From: CAYWXK01 sp964462515
GTDB taxonomy: Bacteria > Planctomycetota > Phycisphaerae > Sedimentisphaerales > Anaerobacaceae
Reading direction: 5' to 3'
Length of the DNA stretch: 64,000 nucleotides
Assembly (NCBI GenBank): GCA_964462515.1
Contig: CAYWXK010000018.1
Span: 1-64,000 of the forward strand
In this document: positions 1 to 8,551 of the stretch, one piece after another
How positions within the stretch are numbered: the stretch's first letter is position 1
Layout of the letters: the number at the start of each line of letters is the position of its first letter
The notes under the pieces: model-generated
Databases searched by the model: none
What the model saw: only the letters and a program-made list of their open reading frames with translations
Told to the model about the DNA's origin: nothing
Translations under genes and position numbers: made by a program

Positions 1-141
1 TTAGAATAACGAATATCTACAAAATATACTCCGGTTAAAAAGCTTATAAGGCTATTCCAGATGGGCGTTCTATATACCAAAACGAAGGTATTTCATTTTA
101 AGGATAAACTCGACTCGCTCCTTCGCTCCACAATTCAATAA
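1..141 (+). pseudogene. Possible C-terminal tail of a gene cut by the window edge
   Basis: Frame 1 is open from base 10 to a TAA at 139-141 and encodes a basic and hydrophobic tail ending in LLRSTIQ. A TAA at bases 7-9 of the same frame means that it is either a coincidence or a frameshifted remnant. The next 120 bases, up to the methyltransferase, show no gene. I assign no function. Confidence 0.2.
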
Positions 142-263
142 TCATATAAACCATCGAAAAAATTCATTTGTCGAACGATCGCCAAGAACGAGCCTTTTTA
201 TGATACTACTTAACCAAAAAGATACTCTTTAGGTTACATTCTTGGAAAGTGCAGGTGACAAAT

Positions 264-935
264 ATGAATAAGGTAAAAGAAGCAGCATATCAACCGCAGT
301 TTAATGATTACTGGAAAAATCCAGTTACTTTGGGGCCTTTTACTTCGTATTCATGGAGAAACGACCCCAAGCACTTATGTTTTAGATTCTCAAGATACAA
401 ATTCTGCTCAAAGCTATTGGCTGGCAAAAAGAAAGTTTTAGAAGTAGGCTGCGGAGATGCTTTTGCCACACCTGTTGTTGCTCAGGTCGTAGAATCTGTT
501 CGCTGCATCGATTTTGAACCTTTGCTTTACAAAGACAACAAGAAACGATTAAAAAACTTTTCCAATATAACTTTTGCTGTCCATGATATCACAAAGAAAC
601 CTCTGAATGAAAAATTTGATGCTGCATTCTCGCTTGACGTATTGGAACATATTAAAACCGAAGACGAACACAAGTTTTTCGAAAATATATGTAAGTCATT
701 AAGGCAACATGGAATCCTTATTGTAGGAACACCGAATATTACCGCAGAGCAATATGCCACAAAACATAACGAAACCGGGCATATTAACCTAAAAGGTTGG
801 AAAGACCTTCAAAAACTCTTGTCACAATATTTCTACAATGAATTTTTATTTTCTATGAACGATGAGGTAGTTCACACAGGATATTACCCTATGGCACATT
901 ATTTGTTTGCTACTGGTATAGGACCTAAAACTTAA
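264..935 (+). CDS. Class I SAM-dependent methyltransferase
   Basis: A 223-residue soluble protein with a Rossmann-type methyltransferase core. The SAM-binding motif I reads VLEVGCGDAF at about residues 58-67, an acidic residue follows at the end of the second strand (IDFEP), and FSLDVLEHI is the usual motif of the Methyltransf_11/23 type. I chose ATG 264 over the in-frame GTG at 249 because an AGGTGA Shine-Dalgarno sits five bases upstream. The neighbours are polysaccharide genes, so modification of a glycan or a nucleotide sugar is a fair guess. The sequence does not name the substrate. The protein is close to full length for small members of this superfamily. Confidence 0.85.
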   Translation: MNKVKEAAYQPQFNDYWKNPVTLGPFTSYSWRNDPKHLCFRFSRYKFCSKLLAGKKKVLEVGCGDAFATPVVAQVVESVRCIDFEPLLYKDNKKRLKNFSNITFAVHDITKKPLNEKFDAAFSLDVLEHIKTEDEHKFFENICKSLRQHGILIVGTPNITAEQYATKHNETGHINLKGWKDLQKLLSQYFYNEFLFSMNDEVVHTGYYPMAHYLFATGIGPKT

Positions 936-984
936 CAAATCTGCGAAAAACTGCCTTTATAATACTCCTGAAAAATTCGGTAAA

Positions 985-1302
985 TAATACTTCGATGACT
1001 CCAGAATACAAGGCTATGGCGGATATTCCTCCACAAAAAATTCTGGACAAATGTCATCCAGGGCTTCATAAAACACTGTCTAAGACTTGAAACCCCAAGA
1101 GTGCAAACAGAACCTCAAGGAAATCCAGAGGGTTGGCAAAAATGCCTTCGTCACAGTGGATGCCTGGCGAAACGACCAGGAAAAAGAAAAAATGCTTAAA
1201 TGGAACCCGACCGCCGAAACTCTTATGCACGTAAATGATTGGGAAAAACTTTTCAAAGAGGTTGGTTACGAGGGCGACTACTTCTGGTTCTTCCCTGAGT
1301 AG
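985..1302 (+). pseudogene. Internally deleted class I methyltransferase remnant
   Basis: Three pieces of one methyltransferase family can be read in different frames. An N-terminal piece, YFDDSRIQGYGGY, starts at base 988. A short middle piece contains a Cys-His-Pro-Gly. A C-terminal piece (1087-1302) reads NAFVTVDAWRND then NDWEKLFKEVGY and ends at a TAG. Just before the C-terminal piece another frame continues the match (LETPRV), so there is a frameshift near 1100. From memory, complete members of this family are about 220-240 residues, so most of the SAM-binding core is gone. The last 71 codons open with TTG and could be translated, but they cannot form an enzyme. Confidence 0.7.
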
Positions 1303-1331
1303 AAAACAGACTATAATTCACCCTTCTACAA

Positions 1332-2759
1332 ATGGATAGCACAACTAAAACAATACAGACCACTGCACTAACTCTTCCATGGCTAAACTCTAATCTGTCT
1401 AAGCTTTTACACCGAGCCGAAATCGACCGCGCAGTTTTATTCGGAATCCTGGCAAGAATCTGGAGTCTGGCCGCTAGCCCGGTGACAGTTATACTTATCG
1501 CAACAAAATTCACCGCGCAACTGCAGGGCTATTACTACACATTTGCAAGTCTTGTTGCACTCCAGGTTTTTGTCGAGCTCGGCCTCGGCACAGTCATCAT
1601 CCAATTCGCAAGTCATGAATGGTCAAAACTAAGCCTTGACGAAAATGGCCGCATCATAGGCGACAACGCCGCTTTATCAAGATTGACCAGCCTGGCAGGT
1701 ATCGCCGCAAAATGGTACCTTACAGGCTCTGCAATTGCAGCTTTAGGCCTTTCAATAGGCGGCTATTTATTCTTCGAAAAAAGCTCACAGAACAATATTA
1801 GCTGGATAGCACCCTGGCTTGCTTTATCTTTTCTTACAGCAGTAACTATATGTTTGGTACCCGTCTGGTCGCTGCTGGAAGGCTGCAATCAGGTGTCAAA
1901 TGTATATACTTGCAGATTCATACAAAGCGTATGCGTAAATCTTTTCACCTGGTTCGCAATCCTGGCAGGCGCAAAACTCTGGACAGCCACTATCTCAAGT
2001 ATGGTAACCATATCATCTGCAGCCATATTCTTCTTCACCAGGTATCGACAATTCTTAAAGACGCTTTTTTTCACCCACCCAGCAGGCCCTCGAATCGAAT
2101 GGCGAGCAGAGCTTCTGCCTATGCAATGGCGTATCGCACTCTCCTGGCTCAGCGGATACTTCGTCTTTTATTTCTTCACCCCTGTCCTTTTCAAATACCG
2201 TGGCCCTGTGGCCGCAGGGCAGATGGGTATGACCCTGAGTTTAGCCTCTGTCTTAACATCGATTACCTACGCCTGGATAGCCCCAAGAGCGCCGCGGTTC
2301 GGAATACTAATCGCACAAAAAGATTACAAACAGCTCGATGCACTTTTCTGGCGCTTGATAAAAATCGTCTCAGCCGTCACCAGCCTCGGTGCCGCATCCA
2401 TCTGGGCCCTCATATATATACTGAACAAATTGGCTCCTCCGCTCGCCTCTCGCATCCTTCCTCCTCTACCGGCAGGATTTATCTTATTAGCAACAGCCAT
2501 CATAGCCATATCGTTTCCATTCTCTAATTACCTCAGGGCACACAAAAAAGAGCCGCTTTTGTTTGTATCCGTGTTAAGCGGAATCCTAATCGGCTCAAGC
2601 AACATAATTTTGGGAAAATACTTCGGCACAACCGCAATGGCAGCGGCTTACCTGGCAATAACTATTGTAATAGTCCCACTTGTAATCCTGGTATGGTACA
2701 GATGCCGAACAATCTGGCATACAAAAACTACAGACTATCAATTTGCCCATAGTCCATAA
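1332..2759 (+). CDS. Wzx/MATE-like polysaccharide export membrane protein
   Basis: A 475-residue integral membrane protein with roughly twelve hydrophobic segments spread over its length, the pattern of the oligosaccharide flippase (PST/MOP) superfamily. In polysaccharide clusters this type of protein flips undecaprenyl-linked repeat units across the inner membrane. The N-terminal 35 residues are hydrophilic. The first membrane segment (GILARIWSLAASPVTVILIA) is followed by FVELGLGTVIIQFASHEW, which resembles the second transmembrane region of flippases. It lies directly upstream of a GT2 gene and near a Wzy-like gene at 6667, consistent with a Wzx/Wzy-type pathway. No clear Shine-Dalgarno precedes the ATG. 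Substrate specificity cannot be read from sequence. Confidence 0.75.
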   Translation: MDSTTKTIQTTALTLPWLNSNLSKLLHRAEIDRAVLFGILARIWSLAASPVTVILIATKFTAQLQGYYYTFASLVALQVFVELGLGTVIIQFASHEWSKLSLDENGRIIGDNAALSRLTSLAGIAAKWYLTGSAIAALGLSIGGYLFFEKSSQNNISWIAPWLALSFLTAVTICLVPVWSLLEGCNQVSNVYTCRFIQSVCVNLFTWFAILAGAKLWTATISSMVTISSAAIFFFTRYRQFLKTLFFTHPAGPRIEWRAELLPMQWRIALSWLSGYFVFYFFTPVLFKYRGPVAAGQMGMTLSLASVLTSITYAWIAPRAPRFGILIAQKDYKQLDALFWRLIKIVSAVTSLGAASIWALIYILNKLAPPLASRILPPLPAGFILLATAIIAISFPFSNYLRAHKKEPLLFVSVLSGILIGSSNIILGKYFGTTAMAAAYLAITIVIVPLVILVWYRCRTIWHTKTTDYQFAHSP

Positions 2760-2782
2760 AAGAATTTGCACAAGTGTACAAA

Positions 2783-3757
2783 ATGTCACTACCTACCCTT
2801 TCCGTCATTATGCCAAATTATAATCATGGCCATTGCATCGGTGAAGCTCTCCAGGCCGTTTTAAGTCAATCATTAAGGCCGCTTGAAGTAATTGTGATTG
2901 ATGATGCTTCAACCGACAATAGCGTTGAAATTATCCGGCAATTTGCCAAACGTGACCCAATTGTTCATTTCGTGCGAAATAAGCGCAATATGGGACCTAT
3001 ACACAGCATTAACAAATACTTGCACCACGTTAAGGGTGATTACATCTATACAGCACCGGCAGATGACAGGGTGCTGCAAGGTATGTTTGAAAAATCAATA
3101 AATCTTCTGGCAAAATACCCACAAGCAGGCTTATGCTGCTCAGACACAATTTATGAATATCTCGACCGACCAGGTCTGTTTATACACGACAAAATCATCG
3201 CAAACAAAAATCCCACTTATATCCCGCCTAACAATCTCGTCAGTCTGATGCGGCAAAAAGATTTACGCATTGCAGGCCAGAGCGTTATATTCAAAAAATC
3301 TGCTTTGATAGAGTCAAATGGCTTCATACCGGATTTGCGGTGGGACGCCGATTGGTTCGCCTCATACACGATTGGCTTTCGCCACGGCATTTGCTATATC
3401 CCCGAGCTGCTTACAATAACCCGGATTAGTTCCAATACCTACTCTGGACAAGCGGCAAAACAACCACAGATACGGCAAGAAATTCTATCCACTATGATTC
3501 AACTCTTGAAATCTCCATCCTATAGTGACATTCTTCCCTTCTTCCAACGTTCCGCAATTCTATCGCGATTTCAGCTCGATGCTGTCCGTGCTTTATCGAA
3601 ACACCCGGAAAATTGGAAGCTGTTTTCTACATTGCTTCTCCGCCGCGTCTTACTACGTGAAAGCATCGGCCTGTTGAGCCGCATCACACCGGCACCGCTA
3701 AAACATATCTATCACAGAATTCACGATAGGCCGCATAAACCCGGATTTCCTATATAA
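2783..3757 (+). CDS. Glycosyltransferase family 2
   Basis: A 324-residue GT-A fold glycosyltransferase. The N terminus LSVIMPNYNHGHCIGEAL is the classical GT2 opening. It is followed by VIDDASTDNS at about residues 36-45, where the nucleotide-sugar ribose is bound, and by TAPADDRV near residue 95, in the place of the metal-binding DXD. It should transfer a sugar to a lipid-linked acceptor on the cytoplasmic side. ATG 2783 is preferred to the in-frame GTG at 2774 because the GT2 fold starts at once after it. It follows the flippase gene by 23 bases and is probably co-transcribed with it. Donor and acceptor are unknown. Confidence 0.85.
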   Translation: MSLPTLSVIMPNYNHGHCIGEALQAVLSQSLRPLEVIVIDDASTDNSVEIIRQFAKRDPIVHFVRNKRNMGPIHSINKYLHHVKGDYIYTAPADDRVLQGMFEKSINLLAKYPQAGLCCSDTIYEYLDRPGLFIHDKIIANKNPTYIPPNNLVSLMRQKDLRIAGQSVIFKKSALIESNGFIPDLRWDADWFASYTIGFRHGICYIPELLTITRISSNTYSGQAAKQPQIRQEILSTMIQLLKSPSYSDILPFFQRSAILSRFQLDAVRALSKHPENWKLFSTLLLRRVLLRESIGLLSRITPAPLKHIYHRIHDRPHKPGFPI

Positions 3758-3843
3758 AAGTGGCGCATTTGATACGGATTTGACAGTATAGATCTAATGG
3801 ATGCTGTTCAAACCAGTTTTGACTGTTTTATTTGGAGAACCCA

Positions 3844-4363
3844 ATGGGTGAAAGAGACAAGGATGCTCTGAGAGTTAATTTTGACCCAAAATTGAAGCTG
3901 AAATTTCATGGGACAAAAGTAACCAGCGATGCAGGTTTGCTTGCTTACCGAGAGCTTGATGAAGTATTTGGATTAACCAGTACGACCGAGTCAGAATTTT
4001 ATAACAGACGCAAAGGTAAGAATACCCAGCACAACATCACCGCTCTGCTGAGGCAGTCAATATATAGCAGATTAACAGGCTATGAAGATACCAATAATGC
4101 AGAACGTTTATCTGTTGACCCTGCAATGAGGCAGGTTGTAGGTGGCAGAGCCAAAGAATGGACAGCCACGTCAACCAGCCTGATGGGACGATTTGAAACA
4201 GAGATACTCACGCAACCACAAAATCTTGAGCTATTGATGAATCTGCCAGGTAGTGGGTAGACAAGGTCAGGAATGAAAACCACTGAAAACTATTATTCTC
4301 GATATGGATAGCTCAGTCAGCCCGACCTAATGGGAACCAGGAAAGCTCAAATCATAAACTTTT
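3844..4363 (+). pseudogene. Truncated and frameshifted IS1380-type transposase
   Basis: The first 138 codons read like the N-terminal part of an IS1380-family DDE transposase: LKFHGTKVTSDAGLLAYREL, then GKNTQHNITALLRQSIYSRL and GYEDTNNAERLSVDPAMRQV. The frame breaks at a TAG (4258-4260). The protein then continues in another frame (LKTIILDMDSSVSPT), so the first catalytic Asp region is present. After one more single-base shift YGNQESSN can be read to about 4363. Everything beyond, including the rest of the catalytic triad, is missing. Family members are about 430 residues, so roughly two thirds are lost. The relic runs directly into the next methyltransferase gene. I could not define its terminal inverted repeats. 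Confidence 0.8.
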
Positions 4364-5244
4364 TTGCTACCAGAATAAGAAAGTATCGGACGCTTGTTAA
4401 ATTATTAAATGTAATCGCAAAACAAGCCTCCCCTGAAACCGTCGTGGTTTTTGATTATCCACTTAATCCAAAACGACGATGGGACCCAAAAAATCCGCAT
4501 CATGAACTCTACGATATTATTAATCGTAGTAGAGCAGCATATACACATCACCTCCAATCATTCTTAACTTTTGAAGAGTATTTTATTAAAATTCCCAAAC
4601 AACAAACAAGTGATTCACCATCCACTGAACCATGTTGGATTAATGGCTGGATGTCCGCGTTGGATGGGGTCGCACTTTATAGTTTCATAGTTCTTAATAA
4701 ACCAAAATATTACATAGAAGTGGGATCCGGCAATTCCACAAAATTTGCTCGTAGAGCTATAACTGACCATAAGCTCGACACAAAGATAACTTCAATTGAC
4801 CCATGCCCTCGTGCTGATGTTGACGGCATTTGTGATGAAATTATAAGAGAACCGGTAGAAAATGTGAACCTTGAGATTTTTGACCGATTAGATGCAAATG
4901 ACATCTTGTATATTGATGGTTCACATAGAGTTTTCATGAACTCAGATGCAATCGCAACATCTATAGATGTTATTCCCAGATTGAAGCCGGGTGTTCTTGT
5001 GGAAATACATGATATATTACTTCCGTATGACTATCCTGCGGAGTGGACTGATAAGTACTATGCAGAGCAGTATTTGTTGGCAGCATACCTTCTCGCAAAA
5101 GGAAACAGATTTGACATAGTTCTGCCAAACATGTTTATAAGCAATGATAATGAATTGAAAAGGATTCTCTCACCTCTTTGGGGGAAAAAAGAGATGGAGG
5201 ATGTAGATACGCAAGGTGACTCCTTTTGGTTGAGAATAAAATGA
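4330..5244 (+). CDS. Class I SAM-dependent methyltransferase on a probable integron cassette
   Basis: A 304-residue protein. Its SAM-binding region reads YIEVGSGNSTKFARRA at about residues 131-146, then SIDPCPRADVDGICD, then NDILYIDGSHRVFMNSD and a His-rich segment (EIHDILLPYDYP). This is the Methyltransf_24-like group common in cell-surface polysaccharide loci. The start is odd: ATG 4330 lies inside the IS1380 relic, so the first ten or so residues come from transposase DNA read in a different frame. No alternative ATG exists before residue 110. Six bases after the TGA begins an attC-like site, the usual arrangement of an integron gene cassette. The substrate is unknown. Confidence 0.8.
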   Translation: MGTRKAQIINFFATRIRKYRTLVKLLNVIAKQASPETVVVFDYPLNPKRRWDPKNPHHELYDIINRSRAAYTHHLQSFLTFEEYFIKIPKQQTSDSPSTEPCWINGWMSALDGVALYSFIVLNKPKYYIEVGSGNSTKFARRAITDHKLDTKITSIDPCPRADVDGICDEIIREPVENVNLEIFDRLDANDILYIDGSHRVFMNSDAIATSIDVIPRLKPGVLVEIHDILLPYDYPAEWTDKYYAEQYLLAAYLLAKGNRFDIVLPNMFISNDNELKRILSPLWGKKEMEDVDTQGDSFWLRIK

Positions 5245-5249
5245 GCATC

Positions 5250-5321
5250 ATCTAACAAGACACTGCACCCGACCGCTATTCCGCTGCGCTCTATGGCGGC
5301 AGGTAAGCTTGAGTGTTGAGT
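5250..5321 (+). other. attC-like integron recombination site (59-base element)
   Basis: A 72-bp imperfect palindrome opens with ATCTAAC (5250-5256), which fits the RYYYAAC inverse core site. It closes with GTTGAGT (5315-5321), which fits the GTTRRRY core site. Between them, CCGCTAT (5273-5279) can pair with ATGGCGG (5293-5299), leaving the unpaired loop typical of folded bottom-strand attC sites. It starts six bases after the stop codon of the methyltransferase gene, as in gene cassettes. No integrase gene, attI site or second attC is visible nearby, so it appears to be a solitary or stranded cassette end. Confidence 0.75.
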
Positions 5322-5458
5322 AGGAATGACAGATTGATTGGTGTATAGAGGACACCCATTTATGAAATAAATTCGGCAATCCAGTTTTGCCAATCGCCCA
5401 TCAACAGCAGCACCGCCGACAGTAGTGCATAAACAACCATAAGAAACCAAATATCAAA

Positions 5459-6670
5459 ATGAATCAGCCCTTTGCCAATATCGGGACGCTGAAAAAAATA
5501 AAACGAGAGTTTTTGTTTCACTATCTATCAACAATAACCCTTCGCTTCCTCAACATTATCGATAAAACTCCTCCAAAATCTGATTCCATCCTGATACTTC
5601 GTATTGATGCCATAGGCGACTTCGTGCTTTTTACAGGCTGCTTGAAATCTATTAGAGAGATATACTCAAAGTCTTTAATAACACTGGTAGTTAATTCAGA
5701 GTTCAAGAATTTAGCTGAAACCTGCCCCTACGTTGACAAAATCGTCGTCTGGGACGCCCACAGGTGGCAATCAAACTACCTCTATCGGATTAAGTTCCTT
5801 AATATATTAAGAACCGCCGGTTTTTCTTCCGCCATATATCCCGTCCACTCGCGTGTCCTCGGAGGAGACTATATGATACTGTGGACCGGCGCACCAAAAC
5901 GAATTGGATTCGATGGCGAACACCTGAACGTAACCCCAAAATATAAAACTAAACTTGATAGCTTTTATACAACTCTCGTAAATTCAAGCGGCCTCAAAAC
6001 AGAAATCGAAAGAAATAAATCCTTAATTGGGTCTTTAGGTGGTAATGTCACCACATCATATCAAACAGCATTATGGCTTACCCCCCAGGATTATCACTGT
6101 GCCACAACATTTATAAAGAAAGCGAATTTAACCGGCCGCAGATGGCTCGCAGTATGCCCGGGAAGCAGGTTCCAGGGCAGAAGATGGAATCCCGACAACT
6201 ATGCTCAACTGATTCAAAAAATCTGGCAAAAATTTCAAATCAAAACCATAATCATAGGCAGCACTCAAGAAGCCGGCCTGGCAGAAAAAATCGCGACAGC
6301 TTCAAAAATTGCGCAGCCAATTGTCGCCGCCGGCACATTCACCTTAAGGCAGCTTGCAGCTCTGCTTTCCGGCGCAACATTGTACGTAGGCAATGATACC
6401 GGTCCTGTCCATATTGCAATTGCTATGCGGACGCCAACAATCTGCATTCTTGGCGGAGGCAACTTCGGCGGCTACCACCCATACGGAAATCCTGCTTTAC
6501 ATCGCATCGTCTATCATAAGATGGACTGCTTTAACTGCAGCTGGAAATGCAAATACAACACGACTATGTGCATAGAACGAATTAGTTTCGAGCAGGTCTG
6601 GGCAGAAACTAATGACCTTCTTTCCAGACTGCCGGCCCCAGCCAAACAAACCTCCCCTGCTTTCGTATGA
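5459..6670 (+). CDS. Glycosyltransferase family 9 (heptosyltransferase-like)
   Basis: A 403-residue GT-B protein of the ADP-heptose:LPS heptosyltransferase family. The N-terminal ILILRIDAIGDFVLFTGCL (residues 44-62) is the family signature with the conserved Asp. The donor-binding C-terminal half has LAVCPGSRFQGRRW and LYVGNDTGPVHIAIAM. The end carries a small cysteine cluster, DCFNCSWKCKYNTTMC, often seen in this group. It should act on the cytoplasmic face and add heptose or a related sugar to a lipid-linked glycan or LPS core. Its stop overlaps the start of the polymerase gene by four bases, so the two are translationally coupled. Confidence 0.85.
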   Translation: MNQPFANIGTLKKIKREFLFHYLSTITLRFLNIIDKTPPKSDSILILRIDAIGDFVLFTGCLKSIREIYSKSLITLVVNSEFKNLAETCPYVDKIVVWDAHRWQSNYLYRIKFLNILRTAGFSSAIYPVHSRVLGGDYMILWTGAPKRIGFDGEHLNVTPKYKTKLDSFYTTLVNSSGLKTEIERNKSLIGSLGGNVTTSYQTALWLTPQDYHCATTFIKKANLTGRRWLAVCPGSRFQGRRWNPDNYAQLIQKIWQKFQIKTIIIGSTQEAGLAEKIATASKIAQPIVAAGTFTLRQLAALLSGATLYVGNDTGPVHIAIAMRTPTICILGGGNFGGYHPYGNPALHRIVYHKMDCFNCSWKCKYNTTMCIERISFEQVWAETNDLLSRLPAPAKQTSPAFV

Positions 6671-8196
6671 TAGTAACCGCTAATATACAGAACAAATCTA
6701 CAAGCGCACAACATAGTTACAGGTCTCTTCGCTGGTTAATACTTCTTATTTTTCTTTTCGGCTACCTCTCTACCTTTACCTGTTTCGAAGCCTTATCTTT
6801 AGAATATCTTGTTCTTACGATTATCTCTTTTCTGTCCTGTTGTTTTTTACTATCCAGATTAGACCAACCCGTGCAAAATGCACTTCCTTTCTGGCTGATT
6901 TTCTTTATATTTATCATAGCTTATTACATCAAATTCTACTGGATTATTTGGAATCCTGAATCTTCCAAGCACTTGTGGTTCCTCCACTTACAATATATTT
7001 CTGAATCGCCGGACATCCTTCTAACCGGTTACTCCAGTTTCACTTATGCCTTTGCCGCCTTTTGTTTTCTGGGATGGTGGTTGCTTGCCTCAAAAACAGG
7101 GACTCAAGCTCAAATGAAAGCAAGTATCGACTACGCGGGCACAATCACAAACCTTCTATGGATTACCCCCTTTTTTATGGCAGCTTCGTTTCTCGTAATG
7201 CAAAGATTTGCAATCGGCGTAATGGGCCGCGAAAGCAGTCCCCTCCCTTTCCGATTATCCGGCTGGATATACTACATAAGAATCGTCCTTATACCAATGT
7301 TGTTACTACTATTATTCTGGTGCAGCGACCAGGCAAGAAAAACCAAATACATAACCATTGCCTGTGTCCTCATTATCATTCACGGCTTAAGCGACATATT
7401 ACTAAGAAGCACCCGCGGCTCTATCTTTTGGCTGGCTTTCGATTTAACTGTGCTTTTTGTTATTTCTGGTCGAATCAGCAGAAAGCGACTCTACCTGATT
7501 GCACTGCTGGTTTTATTTACCATCCTGATATGGCCCATTATCACGGCATATCGCGGTATTCGAATAGACTATCCGGATGCTCCTATCGGTTCCGCACTAT
7601 ATAAGCTCTCGGACGTAGAATCAAGTTTCAGCGAAATGTTTGCTCAGGGTTTTCAATCGCTCTTCCTCAGAGTCCCCGGCATAGATAGTCTTCTACCGAT
7701 TATTGCAAGTAACATCGAACCTCTTGGCATTACTAATCTCTTCTCCAACCAAGTCGAAAGGACATTTACTTTCGATGTGCTTGGTTATAACCTCAGCGCC
7801 ATCCAGGGCTGCTCACCCTCATTATTAGGTTGGTTCTATCTCGTTGGTGGCGAGTATCTCGTCATAATTGGGACGGTCGTTTTTACACTCTTCACCTGGT
7901 ATGGCTGGCAGCTTCTTCCAAAACTAAAGCTCAAAACCCTGCCGATAATTCAGACATTTTTTATCGCTATTATCTTTGGAATTGCAACCGACGCTCCCCT
8001 CTACTGCTTAGACCTTATCCTGCTCACCTTCACAGGAAGCACAGCTTTTTGCGAAATCGTTACATCAGGGCATTTTAGACTCAGCTCAATGCTCCGGCCA
8101 ATCCGAACTAAACAACGTGGCCTAATCTCGCATCGCCGACCTCTATTCCAAACAGGTGCCTCTCAAGCAGAGCAAAAAGAATGGAAAAAGTTCTAA
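6667..8196 (+). CDS. Wzy-like oligosaccharide repeat-unit polymerase (membrane protein)
   Basis: A 509-residue polytopic membrane protein with about ten to twelve hydrophobic segments and a hydrophilic stretch at about residues 295-360. That stretch contains AYRGIRIDYPD and a patch reading LLPIIASNIEPLG. Length, topology and position between glycosyltransferase genes fit an O-antigen polymerase-type protein (Wzy/EpsG-like), which joins repeat units in the periplasm. These proteins are poorly conserved in sequence, so the call rests mostly on topology and context. It overlaps the preceding GT9 gene by ATGA and the following GT9 remnant by 16 bases. Confidence 0.65.
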   Translation: MIVTANIQNKSTSAQHSYRSLRWLILLIFLFGYLSTFTCFEALSLEYLVLTIISFLSCCFLLSRLDQPVQNALPFWLIFFIFIIAYYIKFYWIIWNPESSKHLWFLHLQYISESPDILLTGYSSFTYAFAAFCFLGWWLLASKTGTQAQMKASIDYAGTITNLLWITPFFMAASFLVMQRFAIGVMGRESSPLPFRLSGWIYYIRIVLIPMLLLLLFWCSDQARKTKYITIACVLIIIHGLSDILLRSTRGSIFWLAFDLTVLFVISGRISRKRLYLIALLVLFTILIWPIITAYRGIRIDYPDAPIGSALYKLSDVESSFSEMFAQGFQSLFLRVPGIDSLLPIIASNIEPLGITNLFSNQVERTFTFDVLGYNLSAIQGCSPSLLGWFYLVGGEYLVIIGTVVFTLFTWYGWQLLPKLKLKTLPIIQTFFIAIIFGIATDAPLYCLDLILLTFTGSTAFCEIVTSGHFRLSSMLRPIRTKQRGLISHRRPLFQTGASQAEQKEWKKF

Positions 8197-8551
8197 TTGT
8201 TAAACTTGGCGCAATGGGTGACGTAATTAGAACCACTCCTCTACTACATATCTTGAATGGAGACGTATTTTGGGTTACCAGCGAAGAATGCCTGCCGCTA
8301 TTACCGCCAGAACACATAACCAACATAGTTGAGGCAGGAAAAGTAACAAGTGTCCTGCAAGGAATCACTTTTGACTTAGTTTTGTGTTTAGATGATGACA
8401 GCAGAAATTTATGGATACGGACGGATGACAAAAGTAGTAAGCCCACTCTTAGAGCAAGTTTATTATAAAACAAACTATGTGCACGATGCAGTAGATTCAA
8501 TCTCGATCGAGCAGGTATATCGCGCAGTAGAAAAAATCTCGAGGACGCCGA
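8181..8551 (+). pseudogene. GT9 glycosyltransferase gene with its middle deleted
   Basis: The reading starts like an intact GT9 enzyme: EKVLIVKLGAMGDVIRTTPL, followed by a family-like segment to LVLCLDDD. At about 8395 the frame becomes meaningless. The +1 frame then reads AEIYGYGRMTKVVSP and ends DSISIEQVYRAV, which looks like the C terminus of the same family. Both ends are therefore present, but perhaps 170 residues of the core, including the donor site, are missing and the ends are out of frame. The frameshifted tail runs into the start of the next glycosyltransferase. The first 95 codons may still be translated but would give no enzyme. Confidence 0.7.

Noticed and set aside
5360..5458. 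Membrane-like peptide on the reverse strand between attC and the GT9 gene
   Set aside because: About 30 hydrophobic codons can be read antisense and might be a fossil of a membrane gene, but they have no start and no family; too short to call.
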